A stretch of 64,000 bases of DNA from assembly GCF_963678635.1 (NCBI RefSeq), contig NC_087062.1:11640670-11704669 (forward strand). The letters run 5' to 3'. Made by a program: the position numbers and the translations under genes. This DNA is from Symsagittifera roscoffensis. Its lineage: Eukaryota > Xenacoelomorpha > Acoela > Convolutidae. The notes under the pieces are model-generated. The model was not told the origin of the DNA, did no database searches, and saw nothing but the letters and a program-made list of their open reading frames with translations. Shown here piece by piece: positions 33,839 to 43,076 of this stretch. Each line of letters opens with the position of its first letter. Position 1 is the stretch's first letter.

Positions 33839-34216
33839 GGAAAGGTGGCTTGCTTGTGGATTGGCCTGCGGATCTTGCCAATGGTCTGGTCGGCAATGGG
33901 AACTCTCCCGCGCCGTACTCAGTGTTGTTGCTCAAGCCAGGATTCCTTGCCAAGTCGAATCCTCTCACCCCCCATCCACATTCCAGGAAACCACCTGGTC
34001 TGTTCTTGATTGGATATGCCTTCTGTGGTGTAGCCGACCATCAGGACCGCTTCGGTCGCGGACTCCCTGCATTCACCTTGCTCCTCTAATTGCAGGATGG
34101 CGTTCAACATCACTGCCATCCTCTCGTCCACTTGGGTGTAGTCCAGGTCCCTCAAGCGTCTGCAAAACTCATCGAGCGTAGGCCTCTTCAGTGATTTCTA
34201 GATTATCTCGCGCACT
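33839..34216 (-). pseudogene. Element A remnant conserved with B's 54960-55544 frame
   Basis: The minus strand reads TEEAYAR, then in shifted frame DEFCRRLRDLDYTQVDERMAV and ATEAVLMVGY. Element B has at the same place YRRLLERDYAQDDPEVAM and FKEAILIAAW. Spacing and residue pattern agree, so this is a decayed copy of a conserved helical protein of unknown function. Confidence 0.45.
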
Positions 34217-34320
34217 AACCAACTTGAGTATTACCGTACCAACCAATTTGAGTATTACCGTACCAACCAACTTGAGTATTACCGTACCAACTTGAGTATT
34301 ACCGTACCAATTTGAGTACT
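34217..34320. repeat. Short tandem repeat, 20-24 bp units
   Basis: CAACTTGAGTATTACCGTAC is repeated four to five times, with units of 24 bp and then 20 bp (loss of AACC). It sits inside element A between the macro-domain frame and the coiled-coil frame. It is not seen at the homologous place in element B. Confidence 0.8.
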
Positions 34321-34716
34321 TGAGAAATATCTCTTTCGAATGTCGCTGATAGTGAACTTTGTTCAATACCTTCTTTTCTCTTTCCAATGAGTATGTCTGG
34401 GTCGTCAACTCGATTTAACAAATCAATCTGAAAGTAAAATCCACTTTTTAGACTAAGGTGTTATGTTCCTAACCTAAAACGCCCCCATTATTGTAGTTAA
34501 AACCTTATCCCTCCATTTGCTTTACTAAATTAATTCAATTGGAAGTTTTTTTAGAGCATGCAGATTCATTTAATGTTTTAGCACCGTCACTCTTCAAATT
34601 ATAATTGTCATGCCAATTACGTTAAAATCCATCTACCTGCTCCGAGATCCCCATGTACCCCCTACTCAAGATCCACATGTACCCCCAACTCGAGACCCCC
34701 ATTGTCCACTCGTAGC

Positions 34717-35322
34717 TCAGGCGATACTCAAGTAGTACTTCTTGTGTAGGTGTACTGTTATCTCTGTTTCTGCTAAGACCACGTGTAGGATGGCATACAA
34801 CTCCCTTGGGCTCAACTTGCCCCTGTTTGGGTCATAAACAGGCATCGAGACCTCCACTATCCCTCTTTCAATCATGAAGTCTCTCAACCTCGTTACTGCT
34901 AACATCACGTGCTCAGGATCTATCGTATTCCTTTCATTGACCCTCGTCACTAGAAAGCGCAGGTATTTGCCTGGGACTTGTGCCACTGATGGGGGAAGCG
35001 CAGCCATTCCTCCCAGCCCCGGTCTCTGTCTGAATTGAAACTCCACGTTCTGGTATTCTCTCTTGAAGTCGGCCTCCAGTCTCGACTTGAAGCTCAAGTC
35101 GGTCGTTATACAGATCGCGCTAGTCCTGTCTGACAGAATGAAGTCGCTGTCCGTTATCAGGATGTTCTCCGAGTATTCATTGGGTTTTTCAAATTTCGTT
35201 TTGAAATTTGGTCCTATGGTAGGCTCGGCTTCTTCCTCGCCCAGTTCTAGCCCGTTGGTCTCTCTTACTTCCCTGAGTTTCTTTATCATCAAATTTTTGG
35301 TGTGGGTAAGTCCTACCCCCAC
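34717..35322 (-). CDS. Element A macro-domain protein, TARG1/OARD1-like
   Basis: A 201-codon frame. From residue 68 the string SAICITTDLSFKSRLEADFKREY, GGMAALP (104-110), KYLRFLVTR (119-127), a helix around residues 137-151, EVSMPVYDPNRGKL (157-170) and ITVHLHKKYYLSI (188-200) follows the strand-helix order of small macro domains of the TARG1/OARD1 type. Those domains bind ADP-ribose and can remove ADP-ribosyl groups. The usual Gly-rich loop and the catalytic Asp are not evident, so binding rather than catalysis is plausible. The same protein exists in element B at 54180-54673 with a frameshift. It is the first frame after the integrase tail. Assignment is by pattern, not by search. Confidence 0.6.
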   Translation of the reverse strand: MGVGLTHTKNLMIKKLREVRETNGLELGEEEAEPTIGPNFKTKFEKPNEYSENILITDSDFILSDRTSAICITTDLSFKSRLEADFKREYQNVEFQFRQRPGLGGMAALPPSVAQVPGKYLRFLVTRVNERNTIDPEHVMLAVTRLRDFMIERGIVEVSMPVYDPNRGKLSPRELYAILHVVLAETEITVHLHKKYYLSIA

Positions 35323-35504
35323 TCCCCGGACAAAAATATTTATCGACGTCCCGTCGATGATGCTGGGTCTAAATTATCTGGTGGTTTTTCGAGCGGCCTG
35401 TCGGTTGCCGTCCAACCGAAGGGGGATCTTCCGTTTTCACGTGTTGTTCTGCTGACACGTCAACCTGCTGGATGCTTTGCCCTTCATCTCCTTTGCACTT
35501 GACA

Positions 35505-35999
35505 TCACGCATCCACTCTAGTATTCTCAAGTTTGTGTTCTCCCTCCTCTCTCTCTCTCGCTCTGCTCCAGATCTGTTTCATGTTCTGGTGTGGAGTAGT
35601 CTTCCTTCGGGTAGTGTTCTGTTCGATGTCCTTGATGATTTGCCATTCATCGTCTGCCTCCAATTCGCCCACACTCAGCAACTCATCGCCCAATTCATCA
35701 GGCCGTATCTTGTCAATCAAGAAGTCATCCCCATACCTATTGTACCTCATGCCTGTCCGTTTACGATTACCACTCCTGGTTCCTGCTGTTATCGGCAAGT
35801 CTGGTTCCGTCCATTTTGGCACCTCGTCCTGCTCCGGATCGTTCCAGTCTTCTTCAACAAAGGATTCCGCCTCTGAGTCCGCGTCTATCTTTTCATTATC
35901 ATTCAAACTCAAGTCCTCGTTGCCATCATTTTTCTCTCTGGTGCCCTTTTCGTTCACCTCGCAGGCTGGTTCCACCAATAGGTACTCGAGTCCCTCCAT
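35505..35999 (-). CDS. Element A integrase C-terminal tail (out of frame with integrase)
   Basis: A 164-codon frame shifted relative to the integrase frame. In element B the corresponding text (DPACEVNEKGIREKKDGNE) continues in phase from WCIPEDM; in A, EPACEVNEKGTREKNDGNE is reached only after a one-base shift near 36030. It is acidic in the middle and ends with GTRSGNRKRTGMRYNRYGDD, a basic tract followed by R-YGDDF, typical of the end of Ty3/gypsy Pol. So it is the broken 3' part of pol. Confidence 0.65.
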   Translation of the reverse strand: MEGLEYLLVEPACEVNEKGTREKNDGNEDLSLNDNEKIDADSEAESFVEEDWNDPEQDEVPKWTEPDLPITAGTRSGNRKRTGMRYNRYGDDFLIDKIRPDELGDELLSVGELEADDEWQIIKDIEQNTTRRKTTPHQNMKQIWSRAREREEGEHKLENTRVDA

Positions 36000-37605
36000 A
36001 TTCTGTGGTACGCACCAGTCTTCTGGGGATGGGATGAGGTTTCAAGATTTCATAATGCGCTGCACGCCCCGTACTCAAGCGGTAAAACCGTCCTTGCTGG
36101 TGCACTTCCGTTATCATGAACGGTCCTCTCCATTTCTTAAGTAGTTTCTTTGTCCCTTTGGGAGGTATAACATTCTGGAAGACCCAGACGTATTGGCCCA
36201 CTGCATATGGTTTCGCTTGCAGTATTTTCTCATCGTATTTCTTCCGCTGTCTCATTTGCGCTTGAGCTGTGTTCCTCCTGCAGAGCTCGTTTAATTCTTG
36301 CTGTCTCTTAACCGCTTCTTTCACATAAGCTTGAGGCGATGTCTTTTTCCCTTCGTATTCTGGGTAAAAGAATGTTAGAGGCATCGCTCTTTCCCTGCCC
36401 GTCAGCATCATGAAGTGACTGATTCCTGTTGCTGAGTGTTGCGTACTGTTGTATGCCCCTACCACTTGCGGTAGATATTTATCCCAGTCTGTCATATATC
36501 TTGAGCAGTATACCCTCAGCATGTTTACCAATGTTCTATTCTGTCTCTCCACTAACCCGTTGGTTTGGGGATGGTAGGTCGTGGTGTGCGTTTGAGCAAT
36601 GTGTGACCTCTTCATCCTCATCATCAGGTCCCCCGCGAAGGCTTTGCCGTTGTCCGATTGAAATGTCATGGGACAACCATACCGTGATATCCAATGTGTT
36701 ATCAGGTGGTCACAAGTCTCTTCTGCCGAGGCTGTCTGACACGGCACCGCTTCTGCCAATTTTGTGAAATGATCTATTATGACCAGTATCTGGTTATATC
36801 CCGATTCTTTCATACAGATCTTCTGATGGTCTATCTGCACAACCTCGTTAAATTCCGAGCTTTCAACAGACTTGAGTGGGCACTTCATCTTCCTTGGGTC
36901 TTTCACTTGCAGGCATGCCAGGCATGCATTCACCCATCTCTCACAGGCTTTCCTTAATCCTGGCCAGTCAAACCTATGAAGTATTCTTTGTTGCACCTTG
37001 TCTATCCCCTGGTGCCCCATTTGATCATGCGATCTGAATAACACTTCCGTCTGATACAACTGTGGCAGTATGATGAGGTTATGCTTGTGTAGTATCTTTT
37101 CCTCATCTTTTCTCTTGCATGCCACCACCCCATCAGCTGTGTGATAGAGTAAATCTTTTCTGTCTTTGTAGAACTGGCTTAAGATTTTGTAGCTGTCTTC
37201 TTCCAGGTCCCCCTTCTCTTTGGACCCCATCCGGATCCATGTGGAGAGGTTACTTGTCATCTTGTCATTCTTTTGGGCCCGTATTAGATCCGACAGCCTA
37301 TATCTTGCCTTGACGTGCTCTTTTGGTGCCATTATCTGACCATTCATTTCTCCAGGGTTGTGGATGTTATCCTTCAGCTTTACGCATACTATCCTCCTTA
37401 AGATCTTCCTGTCATCTTCTGGCACCAGATTTGTTCTGACGTTTGAGTTGCACGATAACTCCTTAAATGGTTTCCTCGACACTGCATTTTTCTCAAGCTC
37501 TTCACCTCCTCGCACTTCCTGCTGATCCAAGTTGTACGTTCCTGAGGAAGGATCCGTCTGTAGCTCCCTGTCGCGGTGTCTCATCTTCTCTTCCGCCAGT
37601 ATCAT
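35926..37605 (-). CDS. Element A integrase
   Basis: A 559-codon frame. The N-terminal 180 residues correspond to the linker after RNase H. HHCC zinc finger: H193, H198, C228, C231. Catalytic core: D259 (VQIDHQK), D318 (QSDNGKAF), E353 (GLVERQNR). The spacing is D-59-D-35-E as in Ty3/gypsy integrases, so the active site is complete. A region with RKKYDEKILQAKPYAVGQYVWVF and WRGPFMITEV is the usual GPY-type module. The frame starts with ATGA overlapping the TGA of the protease frame; no reverse transcriptase or RNase H lies between them. The end is cut by a frameshift (see tail). Confidence 0.9.
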   Translation of the reverse strand: MILAEEKMRHRDRELQTDPSSGTYNLDQQEVRGGEELEKNAVSRKPFKELSCNSNVRTNLVPEDDRKILRRIVCVKLKDNIHNPGEMNGQIMAPKEHVKARYRLSDLIRAQKNDKMTSNLSTWIRMGSKEKGDLEEDSYKILSQFYKDRKDLLYHTADGVVACKRKDEEKILHKHNLIILPQLYQTEVLFRSHDQMGHQGIDKVQQRILHRFDWPGLRKACERWVNACLACLQVKDPRKMKCPLKSVESSEFNEVVQIDHQKICMKESGYNQILVIIDHFTKLAEAVPCQTASAEETCDHLITHWISRYGCPMTFQSDNGKAFAGDLMMRMKRSHIAQTHTTTYHPQTNGLVERQNRTLVNMLRVYCSRYMTDWDKYLPQVVGAYNSTQHSATGISHFMMLTGRERAMPLTFFYPEYEGKKTSPQAYVKEAVKRQQELNELCRRNTAQAQMRQRKKYDEKILQAKPYAVGQYVWVFQNVIPPKGTKKLLKKWRGPFMITEVHQQGRFYRLSTGRAAHYEILKPHPIPRRLVRTTEYGGTRVPIGGTSLRGERKGHQREK

Positions 37606-38261
37606 GCATAGACTATCTTGGTCATCGCTGCTCTTCTCCGAATCTTCATCCCACTCTTCACACTCCCCGGACAGTATACCGGCGCTTTATTCTCATTTGC
37701 CATTATCAGATTTACCGGTTTAATTACGTACTTCCTGTCCGGGTTCCAAATCCTGAACATGGCATTGTTTAGATCAATCGTTACGTCGAAATTCCTGATG
37801 AAGTCTCTGCCTAAATTGAACTGGTCAGACTCGTCTAGGTTCTCCACCACAAGAAAGCTCATCCACAGGTTGCGTTCCCCCAGGTTGAGGGCTATTATTG
37901 GTGTTCTGCCTAGTACCCGCAGCGCCCCTTTGATTGCAGCTGACAGCCGTATTGTTGAGTGTATCAAGTCATCTTTGTCGAAACCCATTCGCTCCCAAGT
38001 CTCGATTGTTATAACACTCAAGACTGCTCCCGTATCAAGTAACCCGCGTAACTGAGTCTTTTTGCCACTTATGTCGAGCACGTGTGCTGATACGTCTGCC
38101 TCCGTCCCGATGTGCATTACATCCTCTTCTAACATTGCGCAGTGTCCAATCGATCTTACTTTCAATTCTTCTCTGCCTACGTAGATCTGTCCGGCTAGGT
38201 CTTCATCACATGTTATCATGGTTATCGTGTAGATGTTTATCCCATCTATATTTAACATCAC
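37602..38261 (-). CDS. Element A aspartic protease region
   Basis: A 219-codon frame with the retropepsin motif GLLDTGAVLSVI (D-T-G near residue 77) and a downstream LGRDFIRNFDVTIDL, matching element B (GLLDTGAVVSVM, LGRDLVRNFDVMIDL). It is separated from the preceding frame by a single in-frame TAG (GPQ-stop-VML); element B has sense codons there. The frame ends RRRAAMTKIVYA and stops directly at the integrase frame. Confidence 0.85.
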   Translation of the reverse strand: MMLNIDGINIYTITMITCDEDLAGQIYVGREELKVRSIGHCAMLEEDVMHIGTEADVSAHVLDISGKKTQLRGLLDTGAVLSVITIETWERMGFDKDDLIHSTIRLSAAIKGALRVLGRTPIIALNLGERNLWMSFLVVENLDESDQFNLGRDFIRNFDVTIDLNNAMFRIWNPDRKYVIKPVNLIMANENKAPVYCPGSVKSGMKIRRRAAMTKIVYA

Positions 38262-38741
38262 CTATTGCGGACCATAAATTTCTGTGTATCTATTCTCCAC
38301 ACGGACTGACTTGCTGCCACCTCTTGTGAGTAGCGCCCTCAAGGCTCTAGAAGTCGTCTGTGGACTTATTGAACTCAAGGATTCTGCGTACACATCAATG
38401 TGCATTATTGTCTGGTCGCTGGGTTCACTCAAGTTCCTCGTTGTTTCGTGGCCGCCCACAGTGATTATCGACAATATCCTGGCACCGATCTTTGTTATGC
38501 CGAATGGCTTTCCCGTCACCATTTTCTGAGTGTTGCAATTTCCACTCTTTGTCGCTCCCACTACGGCTTCTGGCACTGGCACTGACCAACTTAACGTCTC
38601 GTTTAACTTCTGCTTTTCGATCTCTTGTTTCAATCGTTGCTCTATCTCCTTCGTCGAAAGGTCCTGTTTCACCTTGTTAATAGCCTCTGCAGCTGCTCTC
38701 TCAAAATTTATCTCTGGAGACTTTCTGGTCATGGTCTCCAT
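38262..38741 (-). CDS. Element A Gag-Pol linker
   Basis: A 159-codon frame between the zinc-knuckle frame and the protease. Its middle, GNCNTQKMVTGKPFGITKIGARILSIITVGGHETTRNLSEPSDQ in order, aligns with element B (GQTFGMVPQGSKIYSKISVAG, RNLSEPSELTMMH). It has a helical charged N-terminus (KEIEQRLKQEIEKQK). It ends at an in-frame TAG before the protease frame. Confidence 0.65.
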   Translation of the reverse strand: METMTRKSPEINFERAAAEAINKVKQDLSTKEIEQRLKQEIEKQKLNETLSWSVPVPEAVVGATKSGNCNTQKMVTGKPFGITKIGARILSIITVGGHETTRNLSEPSDQTIMHIDVYAESLSSISPQTTSRALRALLTRGGSKSVRVENRYTEIYGPQ

Positions 38742-39304
38742 GGCATTACAGCTTTCACCATCTTCGTCGGTAGTTCCGCATTCGGTGCCTCTGAATTTCT
38801 TGTTTCAAACTCGGCTTGTCTGTTCCTCGTGTTCTGGACCGCCGTCAACGCTAACTTGTGTTTCGGATGATTTTGATTTTTTACTGCTTCCCAAAATAAT
38901 GGACAGTCCATTTTAAAGTGGCCCTCTTGATTGCAGAAGAAGCATCTCGCACCTGTTTTGATGGTTAGGCCGCTGTAGAACTCGTGTTCTTCCATCTGGA
39001 TCATGTCTTTCTCATCCGGAGCATACCACAGACTCTTCATGCCTTGTTTATTCGTCGTGCAGTCCGCCACATGATGATCCGCTGATCCACAATTTGCGCA
39101 TGACCTGCGTTTGTCCATATCATCTCTAGGCTTATACCATGACGACCTCTGTGGTTGACTCCCCCCTTGCACGTTCCTGTTATCCGAGTATGAGTATTTC
39201 TTGGGTTTCATCAGCATGTACTCTCTTTGCTTCTGTCTCATTTCTTCTGGAGTCGGTGCACTATCTCTCGACAGTGTATAGTACGTTGCTAACATTGTTC
39301 TCAA
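38729..39304 (-). CDS. Element A nucleocapsid with two CCHC zinc knuckles
   Basis: A 191-codon frame with CANCGSADHHVADC and, about 45 residues on, CFFCNQEGHFKMDC. Both fit the retroviral C-X2-C-X4-H-X4-C spacing in essentials. Element B retains only a damaged first knuckle. It overlaps the following linker frame by 13 nt. Its role would be RNA binding within Gag. Confidence 0.85.
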   Translation of the reverse strand: MRTMLATYYTLSRDSAPTPEEMRQKQREYMLMKPKKYSYSDNRNVQGGSQPQRSSWYKPRDDMDKRRSCANCGSADHHVADCTTNKQGMKSLWYAPDEKDMIQMEEHEFYSGLTIKTGARCFFCNQEGHFKMDCPLFWEAVKNQNHPKHKLALTAVQNTRNRQAEFETRNSEAPNAELPTKMVKAVMPWRP

Positions 39305-39315
39305 GTCGTCACTTT

Positions 39316-39699
39316 TTACCCCTCGATGAACTTCAAGGCGTTGCTAAAGTTCCTTCTGTTTGTTGACTCTTCAGGATCACTCCTTCGTCTCAAGCTCTCA
39401 AGATCATCCAGGAACCGATCAATTGATTCATCGTCCCTTTGCCTTTTCTTTTCAAATCTCATCATCGGTTGGGGACCCTTCATGCCTGACCCGAATCGAT
39501 TCAACAATATCTCGAAGATCTTGTCCGCTGTGTCGCGTTCCTCTTCCTTCTTTGCAACTACGCATTTCAACGCCGTGCCTTCTAAGTTGCTGAGTATCGC
39601 TGCGCAGGCTTGTCTCTCGTCATTCAAGTTGTCCTGTTCCAAATGTAGTCTCATGACTTCTACCCAAGTATCGATGCATCCGTCTGAGTCATCCCTAAA
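39316..39699 (-). CDS. Element A Gag core fragment
   Basis: In the same phase as the preceding frame after a single TAA at 39700-39702. DDSDGCIDTWVEVM, LEGTALKCVVAKKEEERDTADKIFEILLNRFGSG and SIDRFLDDLESLRRRSDPEEST form the helical capsid-like part typical of Ty3/gypsy Gag. Element B matches throughout (48760-48990). Element B reads through at the position of A's TAA, so that stop is probably a lesion. Confidence 0.75.
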   Translation of the reverse strand, partial: FRDDSDGCIDTWVEVMRLHLEQDNLNDERQACAAILSNLEGTALKCVVAKKEEERDTADKIFEILLNRFGSGMKGPQPMMRFEKKRQRDDESIDRFLDDLESLRRRSDPEESTNRRNFSNALKFIEG

Positions 39700-40350
39700 T
39701 TATTTTAGCTTCTTGAAGGTTTTCCTGGATTTGCCACCTCCTCTCTCACTCGAATCAGTGTTTCTCGTAGCGATTGCTTCTAATGTCCTATTCATCATCT
39801 CCCAGGTGCTAGCCCACGTCATGGCATCAGGTCCCACATTATCGCTTGTTGTGGAATTCCCCGGCCCATTTGTCGTAGTTGAGGTCACACTCTTAATAAT
39901 TGTCTTGGCTCCAATTGGACCGATGCTCGCTGCGCCCCGTGGTAACGGTAATGGTGTTGACTCACGCTTGTTCCGTTGTGGTTCCACGAAATCAACTCTG
40001 TTACCTTGCGTTCGATCCGTTACCGGCCTGTCTTGTGATGTAGAGTTTCTCAAGATGGCATCCAGTTTGGCCTGTATGGCACATGAACTCTCAGCCTGGT
40101 CCCTACTCATTGTGTCCATTCGCGTTTCCAGACTCCCTAACTGGCTGTTCACAGCGTGATACCGTTGCTTCATTGCTTGCATGTCTTTGTTGATATTTTT
40201 CTCGCGGTCCTTGTCAGTGGCCTCTACCTTGTCAGACATTTGCTGAAGCTTCTCCTCCGTCGCCTTCGCCAGATTGACGTAGTTGTCCAGGTACTCGTGT
40301 TTGTTGTATCTTAATTCTTTCTTTATCACTTCTCGATCTCCTCGCTGCAC
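39700..40350 (-). CDS. Element A Gag N-terminal region, second frame
   Basis: A 216-codon frame, Lys/Glu-rich and probably coiled coil around residues 25-90 (EEKLQQMSDKVEATDKDREK, LGSLETRMDTMSRD). It is followed by a Thr/Ser/Gly/Pro-rich linker and WASTWEMMNRTLEAIATRNT. Its 5' end overlaps the previous frame by 25 nt in another phase; a one-base shift near 40330 joins them. Element B has the matching coiled-coil text around 48000-48290. Confidence 0.6.
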   Translation of the reverse strand: MQRGDREVIKKELRYNKHEYLDNYVNLAKATEEKLQQMSDKVEATDKDREKNINKDMQAMKQRYHAVNSQLGSLETRMDTMSRDQAESSCAIQAKLDAILRNSTSQDRPVTDRTQGNRVDFVEPQRNKRESTPLPLPRGAASIGPIGAKTIIKSVTSTTTNGPGNSTTSDNVGPDAMTWASTWEMMNRTLEAIATRNTDSSERGGGKSRKTFKKLK

Positions 40351-40991
40351 TTTAGTCTTCTGTCGATCTGATCTAACTTCGCCATTAAATCGCCCAGCTC
40401 AAGAGGAGTTGTTGTTTCATGGTCAGCTGTTGCCCCATCACTAGCTGTTGCCCCATGTTTGGCCTGATCTTCATCTCGATTGGCCTCTGTTGTTCTTGTG
40501 GAAACTGTTCCAAACGTTTTGCCTTTCTCGGCTTTTTGTTCTTCTTCCACTATGTCTCTCAATTTCATTCCGACCATCATTGCTATCCTCTCTGTGAATG
40601 ACGTTCTTTTAGCTTGAGACTCGTCCTTTATTGTTTCTGGCGTGTTGCCCGTCGTGTCCTCCACAGTGTCTATCGGTGAGAATTCCATCGACTTTTGCTT
40701 CTGTTCTTCTGCATTCGGCATCGGTGTCGACTCCGTTGTCTTCTTCTCTACTTCATCAACACTCTGATCTGGTGTCTCAAGATCAATTTCTATTACAAGT
40801 TCCGTTCGTCCCTCTTCAGCGCTTCCTCTCGTCTTGTTTTCCTTTGCGCTTCTTGTCTTCACCATGCTCACTGAAAAGTTCTTCCCTGTTACTTTTTGGT
40901 CCGACGGCATCAATTTTCGTGGCGACGAGTTATGTTTTGTCTTCGACTCAAGAGCTCTTTTTTCTGCTTTTGGTACCCTACTACGCCTCAT
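40326..40991 (-). CDS. Element A Gag start
   Basis: A 221-codon frame, the first long frame after the leader, starting MRRSRVPKAEKRALESKTKH. It is highly charged and low complexity (Lys, Glu, Thr), ending in a helical DLMAKLDQIDRRLKCSEEI. The ATG at 40991 is the first start after the minisatellite that opens a long frame. Sequence similarity to element B is weak here, as is usual for Gag N-termini. Confidence 0.55.
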   Translation of the reverse strand: MRRSRVPKAEKRALESKTKHNSSPRKLMPSDQKVTGKNFSVSMVKTRSAKENKTRGSAEEGRTELVIEIDLETPDQSVDEVEKKTTESTPMPNAEEQKQKSMEFSPIDTVEDTTGNTPETIKDESQAKRTSFTERIAMMVGMKLRDIVEEEQKAEKGKTFGTVSTRTTEANRDEDQAKHGATASDGATADHETTTPLELGDLMAKLDQIDRRLKCSEEIEK

Positions 40992-41180
40992 GTTTTTTAT
41001 TTACAATTTTTTCTATCTACAATACTAATATTCACAAACTTCTATTCTACGCATAAAATTACTAAAACTGTTCCTAATTTTCTTAAGTAAAATAAATCTC
41101 CAATTCGTGATCTTAATAAAATGGATCTTTCGCGATTTAATCGTCCGGACCGGTCTTTTTGCTTTTAATTGAGCGTTGCG

Positions 41181-42016
41181 CACTGTCCCAAGACCTTCTA
41201 GTACCGTCACACAACTTTTTTGTACCGTCCCAAGACTTCCTGGTACTGTCCCAAGACTTATATGTACTGTCCCAAGACTCTCTGGTGCTGTCCCAAGACT
41301 CTTAGGTACTGTCCCAAGACTTTCTGGTGCTGTCCCAAGACTCTTAGGTACTGTCCCAAGACTTCTCTCAACTGTCCCAAGACTGCCTGCCCCAAGACTA
41401 CTGTCCCAAGACTGCCTGTCCCAAGACTGCACTGTCCCAAGTCTGCCTGTCCCAAGACTGCCTGTCCCAAGACTGCCTGTCCCAAGACTACTGTCCCAAG
41501 ACTACCTGTCCCAAGACTACCTGTCCCAAGACTGCCTGTCCTAAGACTGCCTGTCCCAAGACTGCCTGTCCCAAGACTGCCTGTCCCAAGACCGCCTGTC
41601 CCAAGACTGCCTGTCCCAAGACTGCCTCTCCCAAGACTGCCTGTCCCAAGACTGCCTGTCTTAAGACTGCCTGTCCCAAGACTGCCTGTCCCAAGACTGC
41701 CTGTCCCAAGACTGCCTGTCCCAAGATTGCCTGTCCCAAGACTGCCTGTCCCAAGATTGCCTGTCCCAAGACTGCCTGTCCCAAGACTGCCTGTCCCAAG
41801 ACTGCCTGTCCCAAGACTGCCTGTCCCAAGACCACTGTCCCAAGACTGCCTGTCCCATGACTGCCTGTCCCAAGACTGCCTGTCCCAAGACTGCCTGTCC
41901 CAAGACCACTGTCCCAAGACTGCCTGTCCCGAGACTGCCTGTCCCAAGACTGCCTGTCCCAAGACTGCCTGTCCCAAGACTGCCTGTCCCAAGACTTTTC
42001 GGTACTGTCCCAGGAC
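41181..42016. repeat. 15-bp minisatellite in element A leader
   Basis: More than 45 copies of CTGCCTGTCCCAAGA with slight variation; the copies near 41181-41380 are longer and more diverged. It lies between the 5' LTR and gag of element A. Because 15 is a multiple of three, both strands give long open frames of low complexity (PVPRL or SWDRQ type); these are by-products of the repeat and are not annotated as genes. Confidence 0.95.
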
Positions 42017-42939
42017 TTCTCACCAGTGTTGGGACAGTGGGAACTCTTCTCTTTCCTTGTCGGGACTCTTCAACCACTTTACCTGTTACCACCACTTGAG
42101 CTCTAGTAAAAATTTTCCCAAAAAACCCAATCTTTCTGGCCAGAAGTTAGAATCACCAACCCCCCTGTATTTATTTCCCTTTTATTATTTTGATGCAAGG
42201 TGAAACCCAACTTGTTCGGGGTGTCTTGTGATCACCTGTTTGTTCAAAACCGATTCAAACTTTTTTTACCAAAAGCGTCAAAATCTGAACAGAGAAAAAA
42301 TGATAATAAAAACAGACAAATAAACCCACCTAAAATTCAAAGGTGACCTGTGTCAACCCTTTATTTGAACAACAACAAAACAGAAAAAAATGTCTGGTAC
42401 CTGATTGCCACGCGTTTTCCTCCCCCCTGCTAGCGATCTTATGGGTTATCACAAAAACTGTCTACGTCCGTTCCCCCCACCAGATCCGACCAGAGTACCT
42501 ACCTCAATTCGATGTTAAATTTGGATATCCGCTTCTTATAATCAACGCGTGTAAGAATCTAATGTAACTAAATCGACGATGTCGATCAATTAGTTCTTCT
42601 AATGTGTCCCCCTTTTTACAATTTACAACCGCCAACCTCTAACCTAACCAGCCCCCCTTTTAACCTCCCCCTCTTTACCCCCCCTCTTAAGCCGAAAATT
42701 ACCTTAAGCGCCGGGTGCTAAACCTCTTGAGAGAAAACCGTAGAACCTGTTTCCAGGCCTGCTTGATTAAAAACGTTCCTCAAAACAGTGGGGTTCCGCT
42801 TATCCAATTTTACACTTATCTCCTATAATGTAATGTGGATTTTAACGATATCCGTTTGACCAACTTGAGAACACCCCGTCCTCTCTTGTTGCTCTGATTC
42901 CGTGCTGGTTGTTTCCTTGACTTGTCCTGCACCTGATCA

Positions 42940-43076
42940 CCAGCACCACTTTCCCACTTGGCTGGTCACCTGTTCCACTAAAGTCTCCTAATGGTCCATC
43001 TAAGTCCCTGTGAACCACTTTCCCACTCGACTGATCACCTGTTCCAGTCAAGTCTTCTAATGGTCCAGCTAAGTTG
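42940..43076. repeat. Direct duplication of about 70 bp in element A leader
   Basis: CCACTTTCCCACTTGGCTGGTCACCTGTTCCA is followed by CTAATGGTCCATCTAAGT, then the same text recurs with a few changes (CCACTCGACTGATCACCTGTTCCA, CTAATGGTCCAGCTAAGT). It lies between the minisatellite and the primer-binding site, where packaging or translation signals would be expected. Confidence 0.7.

Noticed and set aside
41181-42016. CRISPR-like regular array
   Set aside because: Units are contiguous 15-mers with no spacers, in a eukaryotic retrotransposon.
41220-42203. Long open frames on both strands made of PVPRL- or SWDRQ-type repeats, which could look like a repetitive structural protein
   Set aside because: They are produced by a 15-bp minisatellite whose period is a multiple of three; several frames on both strands are open at once and the array lies in a retroelement leader.
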